DNA from: Burkholderiales bacterium Ga0077543
GTDB lineage: Bacteria; Pseudomonadota; Gammaproteobacteria; Burkholderiales; Burkholderiaceae_C
Reading direction: 5' to 3'
Assembly (NCBI GenBank): GCA_001464055.1
Contig: LNET01000017.1
Location: forward strand, 1-64,000
Length of the DNA: 64,000 bases
Part shown: positions 35,716 through 44,812 of the stretch, piece after piece
Position numbering within the stretch: position 1 is the first letter of the stretch
Layout of the letters: every line of letters begins with the position of its first letter
Made by a program: the position numbers and the translations under genes
The notes under the pieces: generated by a model
Told to the model about the DNA's origin: nothing
Database searches by the model: none
Seen by the model: only the letters and a program-made list of their open reading frames with translations

Positions 35716-36732
35716 TCAGCGGTCCTGCACCCCATAGTACGCGCGGTACCAATCCACGAACCGCCCTATGCCCGTGCGGATGTCGGTCGACGGCTTGAAC
35801 CCCGTCCACGCCGTCAGCGTGTCGACATCGGCATAGGTGGCAGGCACGTCGCCGTCCTGCAGCGGCAGCAGGTTCATCTGCGCCTTGCGGCCCAGCGCTT
35901 GTTCGATGCAGCCGATGAAGTCGAGCAAGGGCACCGGGTCGTGGTTGCCGATGTTGAAGACGCGGAACGGGCCGTTGCTGGTGCCCGGGTCGGGCGCGTC
36001 GGACACGTAGGCCGGGTCGGGCGTGGCCACCCGGTCGAGCACGCGGATCACGCCTTCGACGATGTCGTCGACATAGGTGAAGTCGCGCTGCATCCGGCCG
36101 TGGTTGAAGACGTCGATGGGCCGGCCTTCGAGGATGGCCTTGGTGAACAGGAACAGCGCCATGTCGGGCCGGCCCCAGGGCCCATAGACGGTGAAGAAGC
36201 GCAGGCCCGTGGTGGGCAGGCCGAACAGGTGGCTGTAGGTGTGTGCCATCAGCTCGTTGGCCTTCTTCGTGGCCGCGTACATGCTGACCGGGTGGTCGAC
36301 GCTGTCGTGTTCGGAAAACGGCAACTTCGTGTTGCCGCCGTAGACGCTGCTCGACGATGCATACACCAGATGCTGCACCTTCGAATGGCGGCAACCCTCG
36401 AGCACATTCATGAAGCCGACGATGTTGCTGTCGACATAAGCGTGCGGGTTCTGCAAGGAATAGCGCACGCCAGCCTGCGCCGCCAGGTGGATGACGCGGT
36501 CGAAGCCCTCTTCGGCAAACAGCCGCTCCATGCCGGCGCGGTCGGCCACGTCCATCTGCACGAAGCGGAAGCCCGGCAGCACCTGCAGCCGCGCCAGCCG
36601 GTCGCGCTTGAGTTGCACCGAGTAGTAGTCGTTCAGGTTGTCCAGCCCCACGACCTCGTCGCCGCGCGCCAGCAGGCGCAGCGTGGTGGTGCTGCCGATG
36701 AATCCGGCAGCGCCGGTGAGCAGAATTTTCAT
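35716..36732 (-). CDS. NAD-dependent epimerase, UDP-glucuronate 4-epimerase type
   Basis: The ATG at 36732 yields 338 residues with the NAD-binding start [14 protein letters not shown] and the SDR catalytic motif as S...Y-x3-K: SSSSVYGG followed by [13 protein letters not shown]. The segment [21 protein letters not shown] is typical of UDP-glucuronate 4-epimerases (CapI/LpsL type) that make UDP-galacturonate. The open frame to 36852 has no start context and reads Arg-rich, so it is rejected. The gene is convergent with the PEP-CTERM gene (3-bp gap). It supplies a nucleotide sugar to a surface polysaccharide, possibly the locus on the left. Confidence 0.88.
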   Translation of the reverse strand: MKILLTGAAGFIGSTTTLRLLARGDEVVGLDNLNDYYSVQLKRDRLARLQVLPGFRFVQMDVADRAGMERLFAEEGFDRVIHLAAQAGVRYSLQNPHAYVDSNIVGFMNVLEGCRHSKVQHLVYASSSSVYGGNTKLPFSEHDSVDHPVSMYAATKKANELMAHTYSHLFGLPTTGLRFFTVYGPWGRPDMALFLFTKAILEGRPIDVFNHGRMQRDFTYVDDIVEGVIRVLDRVATPDPAYVSDAPDPGTSNGPFRVFNIGNHDPVPLLDFIGCIEQALGRKAQMNLLPLQDGDVPATYADVDTLTAWTGFKPSTDIRTGIGRFVDWYRAYYGVQDR

Positions 36733-36778
36733 GTTCGGAAGTTTCCCACGTCGCCCCGCTGCGCTGGCGCGCAGCGTG

Positions 36779-37405
36779 TCACGCCTGCGGCGCTGTCGTC
36801 CGCTCGGCCTGCAGGGCCAGCACGGCGTCGACGACCGACCGGCTGAGTGCATCGCGCTGCTGCGGGTCGGCCAGGCGGGTCCGGTCGCCTTCGCTCAGCC
36901 CGGCGCCGTCGCCGCCCAGCAGCGCCACGGGGACCAGGGCCGGGCCCCAGCGCGCGTCGTCGAACAGCGCGCCCCAGGCCTCGCTGTCGAGCACCGTGGC
37001 CTGCAGGAAGCCGGCACACCAGTCCTCGGCGTCGACCCATTCACCGGTGTCGGTCTCGGCGATGCTGAACACCGGCTGCCAGTCTTCAGGCGGGCCCTGC
37101 AGCTGGGTCTGGATGCCGTGCAGGTGCCGCAGCACCAGCATCGCTGCACGCTTGCGCTGCTTCTGGCTGGGGAACGGCGCGCTGCCTTCACCGTCGCCGC
37201 CCCAGACGGCGGGAAGCCAGTCTGCAGTGCGCAGCCGCGGCAGCACGGCCGGGCCCACCAGCAGTGCCGTGAGATAGCCGTCCAGGGCTTCGACGTTCAT
37301 CACCTCGTCGCCAGGCAAGGCCTGCAGCAACTGGTCCAGGGCGTCGAGTTCGGCGTCGTCCAGCGGCGGGGTGTCCAGGCGGGGGTCGTATTGCGGGTAG
37401 TCCAA
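36779..37405 (-). CDS. UPF0149 (YecA/YgfB-like) family protein
   Basis: The 208-residue acidic protein has the UPF0149 pattern: [16 protein letters not shown] (about 16-31), [16 protein letters not shown] (37-52) and a middle [18 protein letters not shown] segment with the conserved Trp/Cys. The C-terminal SecA-like zinc motif of some relatives is absent. It is cytosolic. Function of the family is unknown. It lies between the epimerase and a small conserved gene, transcribed in the same direction, and seems unrelated to the secretion system. Confidence 0.75.
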   Translation of the reverse strand: MDYPQYDPRLDTPPLDDAELDALDQLLQALPGDEVMNVEALDGYLTALLVGPAVLPRLRTADWLPAVWGGDGEGSAPFPSQKQRKRAAMLVLRHLHGIQTQLQGPPEDWQPVFSIAETDTGEWVDAEDWCAGFLQATVLDSEAWGALFDDARWGPALVPVALLGGDGAGLSEGDRTRLADPQQRDALSRSVVDAVLALQAERTTAPQA

Positions 37406-37414
37406 ATCAGGCTT

Positions 37415-37621
37415 TCAGAGATCGGCGCGCAGGCAGGGCGGCTGCGTCAGGTCGGCATCCACGTCCATCAGCACGCTGGCCAGTTCCAGGGTGCGCCACA
37501 GGCCGGGTGGCATCTGCAGGATGCCCTCGGGCGTCTTCGCCTGGGCGATCCAGGCGCCGATATCGGCATGCTGGGCAGGGGTCAGCAAGTTGCGGCTGAG
37601 CATCTCGTCGAGTGTCTGCAC
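37415..37621 (-). CDS. Small conserved-looking protein
   Basis: The 68-residue acidic protein (MQTLDEMLSRNLLTPAQHAD start) is predicted helical with no signal peptide or membrane segment. It ends 9 bp before the UPF0149 start in the same direction, which suggests co-transcription. I recognise no family. It could be a shadow frame, but the codon pattern (GC at third positions), compactness and position favour a true gene. Confidence 0.55.
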   Translation of the reverse strand: MQTLDEMLSRNLLTPAQHADIGAWIAQAKTPEGILQMPPGLWRTLELASVLMDVDADLTQPPCLRADL

Positions 37622-37719
37622 GGAGGGCCTCAGGCTGGCGGGGAGGGTTCGGGTCGGGTCAGGCGAAGTTTCACCCAGGATAGTGGCTTTACGCTTGCGG
37701 CCAGAATGCGGTCAGCCAA

Positions 37720-38541
37720 ATGCGACATCACCTCACGATTCTTCCAGCGCTGCTGCTCGCGCTTCCGACCTGGGCCGAGGTGGCCCCGGCCAAGCCCCTG
37801 CCCCTGTGGGAACTGGGCGTGGGCGGCGTCACCGGGTCGCAACAGGCCTACCCAGGTGCCGCCGAGCAGACCACGCGCACGCTGGTCCTGCCCTATGCCA
37901 TCTACCGTGGCCAGGTGTTCCGAACCGACCGCGGTTCGGTCGGCCTGCGCGCGGTGCGCACGCCCCGCTTCGAGTTCGACCTGGGCGTGGCGGGCTCGCT
38001 GGGTTCCAGCTCTACCCGCATCGAAGCCCGTCGCGGCATGCCCGACCTGGGCACGCTCATCGAGGCCGGCCCGCGCCTGCGCTGGAACCTGGCCGGTGAC
38101 GAAGCCAGCGGCGGCTGGCGGGTGGACCTGCCGCTGCGCGCCGTGTTCGACCTGAGCGACGGCTTCGCCCACCGCGGCCTGGCCTTCGAACCCCGCCTGA
38201 CCTACGAAAGCCGCGTGCAGGGCTGGCGCTGGTCGGCCAGCGGCGGTGCCATCGTCGGCAGCCGGCGCCTTGCCGACACGTTCTACGGCGTCGCGCCGGT
38301 GTTCGCAACAGCCGACCGCCCCGCCTACCAGGCGCGGGCCGGGCTGATCGCCTGGCGGCTGTCCGGCAGCCTGTCGCACAGCATCACGCCCGATCTGCGC
38401 GGCTTCGCGACCCTGCGCATGGACAGCGTGGCCGGCGCCAGCAATGCCACCAGTCCGCTGGTGCGCGACCGCACGGGATGGTCGGCAGGCGTCGGCTTCG
38501 CCTGGACGCTGAAGACTTCGCAGCGGCCGGCGTTCGACTGA
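37720..38541 (+). CDS. MipA/OmpV family outer-membrane protein
   Basis: The 273-residue protein has a signal peptide (HLTILPALLLALPTWA) and then beta-strand-rich sequence with typical MipA features: WELGVGGVTGSQQAYPGA near the N-terminus and LPYAIYRGQVFRTD. It ends in the strand-like GFAWTLKTSQRPAFD. MipA-type proteins are outer-membrane scaffolds for peptidoglycan enzymes in Escherichia coli, but many OmpV-like homologues have unknown roles. Its stop abuts the stop of the oppositely oriented T6SS gene, marking the left border of the T6SS cluster. Confidence 0.83.
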   Translation: MRHHLTILPALLLALPTWAEVAPAKPLPLWELGVGGVTGSQQAYPGAAEQTTRTLVLPYAIYRGQVFRTDRGSVGLRAVRTPRFEFDLGVAGSLGSSSTRIEARRGMPDLGTLIEAGPRLRWNLAGDEASGGWRVDLPLRAVFDLSDGFAHRGLAFEPRLTYESRVQGWRWSASGGAIVGSRRLADTFYGVAPVFATADRPAYQARAGLIAWRLSGSLSHSITPDLRGFATLRMDSVAGASNATSPLVRDRTGWSAGVGFAWTLKTSQRPAFD

Positions 38542-39777
38542 TCAGGCGCGGATCACCAGCGCCGTGACGTTGTCGCGCGCGCCCATGCGCAACGCTTCGT
38601 CGATCAGCTGTTCGGCACCATGGCCGTCGCGCAGCAGCGCGGCGATCTCGTGCTCGGGCAGGGCCTTGAACAGGCCGTCGGTGCACAGCAGCAGCACGTC
38701 GCCGGGCAACAAACGGCCGGCAACCTTGTCGAGTTCCAGCGCTTCCTGCGAACCCACCGCCCGGGTGATGACGTTGGCCTGCGGGTGCGACTCGGCGTCC
38801 TCGGCCGCCAGCGAGCCCGCAGCCACCATGCTCTGCACCAGGCTGTGGTCCTGCGTCATCTGGCTCAGGCTGCCGTCGCGCAGCATGTAGGCGCGTGAAT
38901 CGCCGGCCCACAGGCAGGCGAAATGCTCGCCGCGGGCCATCAGCACGACGATGGTCGTGGCGATGATGCCGCCGCCGGGCCCGGCCGCAGCGCGGCGCTG
39001 CAGTTCGGAGTGCACCGCGCCCAGGCGCAGGCGCACCTGCGCCAGCGTCTCGGCCGCACTCAGGCCGATGGGCAGGTCGGCCAGCGCCGCCGCAGCGGCG
39101 GCCGAAGCCACGTCGCCGGCACCGTGGCCACCGGCGCCGTCGGCCACCGCCCAGACCCCGATGTCGCCGCGGTCGACATAGGCGTCCTCGTTGCGGGTGC
39201 GCACGGTGCCGCGGTGGCTGACCGCCTTGCTTTCGAGCCGTTCCACCAACGCCTTGCCCTGCAGCATGCTGCGGAACTGAGCCGCAGCGGGCAGGGCCAC
39301 CAGGGGCCAGCGCAGGCCGTCGCCCGTCCACCAGCCGATGGCCGGCACGTTGGCCGTGAGCGAGATGCTCTGGCCAAAGCTGGTATCGGGCAGGCTGGGC
39401 AACAGGCAGTCGACGGTCTCGCCCCGGGCCAGCGCGGCCAGGCCCACCCTTTCCACTGCCCCGTACCAGGCTTCGTTCGGCGGCGAGACATGGTCGGGCA
39501 GCATCGCGGCCAGGGTCAGGGGGAAATGCCGGCCCACCAGGTCCTGGCTGGGCAGCAGCACCCCCACCACCGCGCTGGGCCCGCAGGCCCCGGCCGGCAG
39601 CCTGAAGCGCCAGGCGGGGGCGGCGTCCCAGAACGCCGGGAAATCACTGCCGAGTGCATCACGGACATGCTGCAGCGCCATCTGCAGCCACAGGTCCCAG
39701 GGCTCGACGAAGCTCTTGGGCAGTTCGCGCCTGACGAAGTCGCCATGCGCAGGGAGCTTGCCATAGAGGCCCGTCAT
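38542..39777 (-). CDS. tagF: TagF-PppA fusion (T6SS regulatory protein with PP2C phosphatase)
   Basis: The 411-residue protein is a fusion. Residues 1-175 match TagF (GLYGKLPAHGDFVRRELP start, and WGCSAVVG-like PSAVVGVLLPS), a post-translational repressor of T6SS. Residues 185-411 are a complete PP2C phosphatase: RTRNEDAYVD (193-202), ADGAGGH (212-218), GDSRAY, QDHSLV, CTDGL and GARDNVTALV, with metal-binding Asp213 present. It is therefore predicted active, reversing phosphorylation by the kinase encoded at 57094-58461. It is the last gene of the left arm. Confidence 0.93.
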   Translation of the reverse strand: MTGLYGKLPAHGDFVRRELPKSFVEPWDLWLQMALQHVRDALGSDFPAFWDAAPAWRFRLPAGACGPSAVVGVLLPSQDLVGRHFPLTLAAMLPDHVSPPNEAWYGAVERVGLAALARGETVDCLLPSLPDTSFGQSISLTANVPAIGWWTGDGLRWPLVALPAAAQFRSMLQGKALVERLESKAVSHRGTVRTRNEDAYVDRGDIGVWAVADGAGGHGAGDVASAAAAAALADLPIGLSAAETLAQVRLRLGAVHSELQRRAAAGPGGGIIATTIVVLMARGEHFACLWAGDSRAYMLRDGSLSQMTQDHSLVQSMVAAGSLAAEDAESHPQANVITRAVGSQEALELDKVAGRLLPGDVLLLCTDGLFKALPEHEIAALLRDGHGAEQLIDEALRMGARDNVTALVIRA

Positions 39778-39828
39778 AGGGGCTTCACAGGGCTGCGACG
39801 GGCGGCGGGCGGGTTCATGCGCGCGACC

Positions 39829-42800
39829 TCAGGGTGCCAGCTGCGGGCAGCGGAAGTCGCCGAGTTCGCGCAGCGCAAACGGGTGCACGATCGACCCGGT
39901 GCGCAGCTCGAATTCAGCCGTGCGTGCGCCTTGCTGCAGCGTCAGGCGCAGCCGGTCGGGCACGCCCGTGGGCACGAGCTTGCCGCGTGCGACGAAGCGC
40001 AGCGTTGCCCAGGGGCCGTCGTTGACGATCGACGACGCTGCACCCTCGCCGTCGAAGCTGAGCGCGACCGCACCCCGCGCCGGCCACTGCAATGCCAGGC
40101 CGCGGCCCGCAGCCGCACCCGCAGCGAGGGCTGTCTTCGCGCCATCGGCTTCCAGTACCGCACCCTTGGCGCCCGGGTCCAGCGCCAGCGGCACCAGCTC
40201 GAAGCGCAAGGCCGCGCTGGGCTGGCCGGGCAGCGCCACCGGGAAGAAAGCGTCGCGGATGGCCGCCGCACGCTGGAACTGGGCGATGTCGGCGGCCGAC
40301 ACAGGCGAAGGGCCGCCAGTGGCGACCGGCCGCCAGGGTTTCTGGCTGGTGTCGACCAGGCTGCGCAGGTTCTGCGCGAAGAACTGGTCGAAGGCGCCGT
40401 TCGGGCCGAACAGCCGGATGAAGTCGTCGAGCGGCATGTCGGGTGCTGCGGCGTCGCGGCGGAAAGGGAACCGGGTCTCGACACCCTTGCAGAACGGCGC
40501 CAGCTGCGCCGCCGCAGCAGCGGCCACGCCGGCCTTGGTGCCGCCCGCGCGCACGGCCGCTGAAGACTGCGACGCCGCCAGCAGCCAGCCCGCCAGGGGC
40601 TCGGGCGCACGCTGCGCTTCGGCCGCCAGGCGCTGGCCCGGGTCCAGCCCGGGGGCGGGCGCAGGCAGACTGCCAGGAGCGGCCGTCGCGACCTGGGCCA
40701 CCTGCACGTACATCTGGTTCAGCACGGCCACGATCTCGTCCAGCGGTTTGCCGGAAATCTCGCGCAGCGGCTTGAAGTGCGTTTCGACGGTTTCGGCCAC
40801 CACGGCCACCGGGTCCAAAGCCGCGGCTTGCCCGCCCAGCGCCTCGGCCACGCGGCTGCCGGCCTGCAATGGCTTGGCCACCGCCCTGGCACCCGCCGCC
40901 AGGGCGCCGCCACCCAGGGCCTTGGGGACGACCTTGGCCACCTTGTGCGCGGTCTTGGCCGCGTCGGCCGCCGAAGCCGCCGTGACAGCGCCCGAAGCCG
41001 CACCGGCCGGTGCCGCCGGCGCCGTGCCAGGCGAGAGCTGGCGTGCCATGCCCTGCAGCAGGTCGCGCATCGGCGAGTTGGGGGCGCCCAGCACGTTCAG
41101 GGCCTCGGCCGCCTTGGTGGGCCCGTCGAAGGGCACGAGCACGATCGACTGGATCAGCTTCTCCCATTCGGCGATGTAGTCGCGGGCGTACTCGCGCAGC
41201 ACCGCGGTTTCGAGTTGCTGCGAGTCGGCAGCCAGGGCCGCCGCCTCGGGGCCGAGCACCCAGCTCTCGGAGGCCGCTTCCTGAATGGCCTTGGGCAGGC
41301 GCGGCAGAACGCTGAGGTGCAAGCCTTCGGCGGTGAACAGGCCGGGCACCGAAGCCTGGGAGATGGGCTGACCCGAGCGCAGCACGAACAGCCGCTGGCC
41401 GCTCAGGCCCAGGGAATCGGCCGGGCGCCAGGGCGCCACGTCGGTGGCGGTGGAACGCAGCCGGGCGTAGACACGCTCGGACATCGGCAGCCGCGAGAAC
41501 ACGCGCCGGGCTTCGTCGACCAGCGCGCCGTCGAGCGGATAGGTGGCGAAGTCGCTGGACAGCAGGGCGTCCAGATGCCCCATCAAGGCCTCGCGCTGCG
41601 GCGCGGCCACGGCGCCGGGGTAGACCTGGGCCCAGTCGGCGGCCATCCATTCCTGGATCAGCGACGCGTCCAGCGGGCCCTGCCGCCCCAGCATCAGGTA
41701 CACGCGCGTGGCCACGTACAGGTAGGCCGGCTTCTGCATCTCGCGCCTGATCTGGCCTTCCAGTCGCGCCAGCATGCGCGGCAGCATCGTGCGTTCCAGG
41801 GCATGCTTGTAGGCCACCCGTCCCGCGGCGACCAGCTTTTCTTCCTGGCTCAGGCCCAGGCGACCACCCTGCCCCAGGGCTGCGGGCGGCAGCTCGAGCA
41901 CGGTGTCCAGATAAGGCAGCAGGCTGACCAGGTCGGCGTCGGGCGTGACCTTGTCCAGCGGCAGCCCAGCCGCGCCTTGTTCCGCGCTGGCCACGGCCGC
42001 GGCCACCTGTTCGCCGCGTCGCGACTCGGTGCCGAAGGCCACCCAGCCCCAGACCAGGCCCACCACCAGCGCCAGCACCGACGCGGCGACGGTGCCGATC
42101 TGCAGCCAGCGGCGGCGCTTTTCATGCCCGCGGTCGCGCACGGCCAGACGGGCTTCGTTGAAGACCAGGTCGCGCAGGAAACGGCCCAGGAAGAAGCTGC
42201 GCCCGGTCTGGCCCATCACGGCGGCAGGGCGCGAACTGTCCAGCCCGAAGGTGCGCGACAAGGCGCCCGTCAGACGATCGATCGGCGTTCCTTCCTGGGT
42301 GCCCGAGGTGAAGTACACGCCCCGCAGGAATGGCGCCGGGTCGAGCTTGGAGCCGCCGAAGGCCGCCTGAATGAAGGCCCCCAGCGGCGCTTCCAGCGAT
42401 GCGAACTGCGCCGGGAAACCGGCGATGCGCGCACGCTGGTCGCTGCCGCGTTCGCCCTGCAGGCGTTCCAGCAGCCGCGCCTGCAGGCGCTGCAGCAGGC
42501 CGGCGAATTCGGCGCCGAAACCGGTGGCCGCGCCCTCGTCGGTCTGCTCGGGCTTGAAGGTCATGCCCCAGACCTGGGCCCGGGTCTCGCGGTCCAGGTC
42601 GTCGAAGAACTCGGTGAAACCGACGATGAGGTCGGCCTTGCTGACCAGGAAGTACACCGGCAGGCGCTGGCTCAGCCGCTGTTCGAGTTCGCGCACGCGG
42701 CGGCGCACGGCCTGCGCATGTTGCTCGCGACCGGCCTTGTCCAGCCGGCTGAGCATGTCCACGCCGAAGGCGACGATGACGCCGTTCAGCGGCTGCTGCG

Positions 42801-43422
42801 GTCGCTCGCGGCGCAGCAGGTCGAGGAAACGTTCCCAGCCGGCCTTGTCGGCGCCGGCATCACTGTCCTGCGATGTGTAGCGACCGGCGGTGTCGATGAG
42901 CACGGCCTGCTCGGAAATCCACCAGTCGCAATTGCGCGTGCCACCCACGCCCGAGACCCGTCCTTCGGCCAGCGGGAAGTCGAGCCCGGAATGGCGGATG
43001 GCCGTGGTCTTGCCCGAGCCCGGGGGCCCGATCAGCACGTACCAGGGGCGTTCGTACAGGTAGCCGCCCTTGCCGGCGCTGGCCGACTTCATCGCGTTCA
43101 GGGCGTCGGCCAGGCGTTCGGCCACGGCGCGTTCCTCGTCGGTCGCCGCAGCCGCGGCCGCGCTGGCCTTCAGGGCGCGTTCGTCGGGCTGGCTGGCGCC
43201 GGCCACGAGTGCGGCGTCACGCTGACGCTTGCGCCTGAACAGGAAAAGGAAGACGGCCAGCCAGACCAGCACCGGCAAGGCCGACAGCAGGACCAGCAGC
43301 CACAGCGATTCGACACCCAGCAAAGCCGGCGCGAACAGCCACACCACCCCACCCAGCAGCAGCGCGCCGAACAGGCCGCCGAGCGCGGGAATGCTCAGGA
43401 AGGCAGACAGCAGCGGTCGCAT
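39829..43422 (-). CDS. tssM: T6SS inner-membrane protein TssM (IcmF/VasK)
   Basis: The 1197-residue protein has two N-terminal membrane segments (about 8-32 and 40-62), a cytosolic NTPase domain with Walker A GPPGSGKT (132-139) and VLIDTAGRY as Walker B, then a third membrane segment (about 436-460) and a large periplasmic domain. The order and length are those of TssM. The NTP-binding motif is intact, which is not true of all TssM. It forms the TssJLM membrane complex with TssL; TssJ is missing from its usual place here. It starts 1 bp after the tssL stop. Confidence 0.95.
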   Translation of the reverse strand: MRPLLSAFLSIPALGGLFGALLLGGVVWLFAPALLGVESLWLLVLLSALPVLVWLAVFLFLFRRKRQRDAALVAGASQPDERALKASAAAAAATDEERAVAERLADALNAMKSASAGKGGYLYERPWYVLIGPPGSGKTTAIRHSGLDFPLAEGRVSGVGGTRNCDWWISEQAVLIDTAGRYTSQDSDAGADKAGWERFLDLLRRERPQQPLNGVIVAFGVDMLSRLDKAGREQHAQAVRRRVRELEQRLSQRLPVYFLVSKADLIVGFTEFFDDLDRETRAQVWGMTFKPEQTDEGAATGFGAEFAGLLQRLQARLLERLQGERGSDQRARIAGFPAQFASLEAPLGAFIQAAFGGSKLDPAPFLRGVYFTSGTQEGTPIDRLTGALSRTFGLDSSRPAAVMGQTGRSFFLGRFLRDLVFNEARLAVRDRGHEKRRRWLQIGTVAASVLALVVGLVWGWVAFGTESRRGEQVAAAVASAEQGAAGLPLDKVTPDADLVSLLPYLDTVLELPPAALGQGGRLGLSQEEKLVAAGRVAYKHALERTMLPRMLARLEGQIRREMQKPAYLYVATRVYLMLGRQGPLDASLIQEWMAADWAQVYPGAVAAPQREALMGHLDALLSSDFATYPLDGALVDEARRVFSRLPMSERVYARLRSTATDVAPWRPADSLGLSGQRLFVLRSGQPISQASVPGLFTAEGLHLSVLPRLPKAIQEAASESWVLGPEAAALAADSQQLETAVLREYARDYIAEWEKLIQSIVLVPFDGPTKAAEALNVLGAPNSPMRDLLQGMARQLSPGTAPAAPAGAASGAVTAASAADAAKTAHKVAKVVPKALGGGALAAGARAVAKPLQAGSRVAEALGGQAAALDPVAVVAETVETHFKPLREISGKPLDEIVAVLNQMYVQVAQVATAAPGSLPAPAPGLDPGQRLAAEAQRAPEPLAGWLLAASQSSAAVRAGGTKAGVAAAAAAQLAPFCKGVETRFPFRRDAAAPDMPLDDFIRLFGPNGAFDQFFAQNLRSLVDTSQKPWRPVATGGPSPVSAADIAQFQRAAAIRDAFFPVALPGQPSAALRFELVPLALDPGAKGAVLEADGAKTALAAGAAAGRGLALQWPARGAVALSFDGEGAASSIVNDGPWATLRFVARGKLVPTGVPDRLRLTLQQGARTAEFELRTGSIVHPFALRELGDFRCPQLAP

Positions 43423-43423
43423 C

Positions 43424-44812
43424 TCAACGGGCCTCGTTCAGCGACAGCACGACGTCGATGCGGCGGTTCCGCTCGCGGCCTTCGGGCGTGTTGTTCGGCG
43501 CCAGCGGCTCGGTATCGGCGCGGCCGGCCGCAGCAAAACGTTCGGGCTGGCCGGCAGCCGTGGCAAGCAGGGCACGAGCGGCCTCGGCGCGGGCGGTGGA
43601 CAGCTGGAAATTGGACGGGAACTTCACCGTGCGAATGGGTTGGTTGTCGGTGTGGCCGGCCACCATGACGCGGCCGGGTTCGAGCTTCAGGGCTTCGCCG
43701 ATGCGGGCCAGCAGCGCCGGGTAACGCGGCTGGAGGTCGGCGCTGCCCGATGCAAACATGCCGCGGCCCAGGATGCGCACCACGACCCGCTGGGCGTCGC
43801 CCTCGACAACCACCAGGCCTTCTCGGATCTCGGGTTCGAGAAAGGCACGGAACTTCTGCAGCGGGCTGTCGGTCACCGGCGCAGCGGCTGGCGCCACCGG
43901 CGCGGCAGCGCGTTCGATCGGCGGTGGCGCGGTGGGCGGCAGGGCCATCAGCCGCTGCTGCAGCGCGTCGCCGCGGTCGTTGACAGTATGCGAGGCGAAC
44001 ACGTAGCCGAAGGCCAGCAGGCTGATCGCCACCGCCGCCGCCACCCAGGGCGGCACGCTGCGCGGCGGCCCGCGATGCGGCGCGTCGACGCCGCGCCAGC
44101 TGGGCGAGAGTTCACGTTCCCAGTTGCCACCCATCTGGGCCAGCAGCTTGTACAGGCCCTCGCGGATGCGTTCGAGCTCGGCGCTGCCGCGGCTGTCGAG
44201 CCGGTAGCGGCCGCGAAAGCCCAGCGACAGGCACATGTAGCAGATCTCCAGCGCCGGCTGGTAGCGGCCGGGCTCCTTCTGCATGCCGTTGAGTAGGTCG
44301 AAAAAACGCTCGCCGCTGCGCACGTCCTGGTGGAAGGTGGAGCTGAGCGTGCGCGAACCCCAGCTGCTGGCCTGGCCCCAGGGCGTGGACAAGGCGGTGT
44401 CGTCGAGTGCAGCGCACAGCGCGTAGTGGCCGGCGCGCAGCTGGTCGTCGGGCACCCGCGCGGCGCGGCATTCGGTCTCGAAGGCCTGCAGCGCACGCAT
44501 CGCGCTTTCGCGCAGTTCTTCGGCACTGCGCACCTGCGCGCCCTGGCCGCTGGCACCGATGCGCCCCAGCAGGTCCAGCAGTGGCCCGGCTGCAGCCACC
44601 ATGGGCGAACGGCCCACCTTCGGCAAGGCTTCGGCTTCACCGGCCAGCCGCGCCGGCGCGGCAGCAGCGCGCTGCGGCATGGCTTGCACACCTGCACCCG
44701 CCATGGCCGCAGGCCCCTGCGTCGCCGCGGGTGGGGTGGGCGTCAGGCCACCCGGTCCGCGCAGGATGGTGCGGTCGCTGTCGTCCGGTTCGCTGAAGGG
44801 GTTGTCGCTCAT
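43424..44812 (-). CDS. tssL: T6SS protein TssL with C-terminal OmpA/peptidoglycan-binding domain
   Basis: The ATG at 44812 overlaps the tssK stop by 4 bp (ATGA) and gives 462 residues; an ATG at 44827 would lie inside tssK. The N-terminal 75 residues are Pro/Ala-rich; a DotU domain follows with LRAGHYALCAALDDTALST and FFDLLNGMQKEPGRY. One membrane segment (VAAAVAISLLAFGYVF) leads to a C-terminal OmpA-like domain with GHTDNQP and NRRIDVVL signatures binding peptidoglycan. Such extended TssL proteins anchor the membrane complex to the cell wall. Confidence 0.95.
   Translation of the reverse strand: MSDNPFSEPDDSDRTILRGPGGLTPTPPAATQGPAAMAGAGVQAMPQRAAAAPARLAGEAEALPKVGRSPMVAAAGPLLDLLGRIGASGQGAQVRSAEELRESAMRALQAFETECRAARVPDDQLRAGHYALCAALDDTALSTPWGQASSWGSRTLSSTFHQDVRSGERFFDLLNGMQKEPGRYQPALEICYMCLSLGFRGRYRLDSRGSAELERIREGLYKLLAQMGGNWERELSPSWRGVDAPHRGPPRSVPPWVAAAVAISLLAFGYVFASHTVNDRGDALQQRLMALPPTAPPPIERAAAPVAPAAAPVTDSPLQKFRAFLEPEIREGLVVVEGDAQRVVVRILGRGMFASGSADLQPRYPALLARIGEALKLEPGRVMVAGHTDNQPIRTVKFPSNFQLSTARAEAARALLATAAGQPERFAAAGRADTEPLAPNNTPEGRERNRRIDVVLSLNEAR

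Noticed and set aside
40777..43668. Long plus-strand frame of 963 codons opposite tssM
   Set aside because: Shadow of tssM caused by high GC at third positions; no domains.
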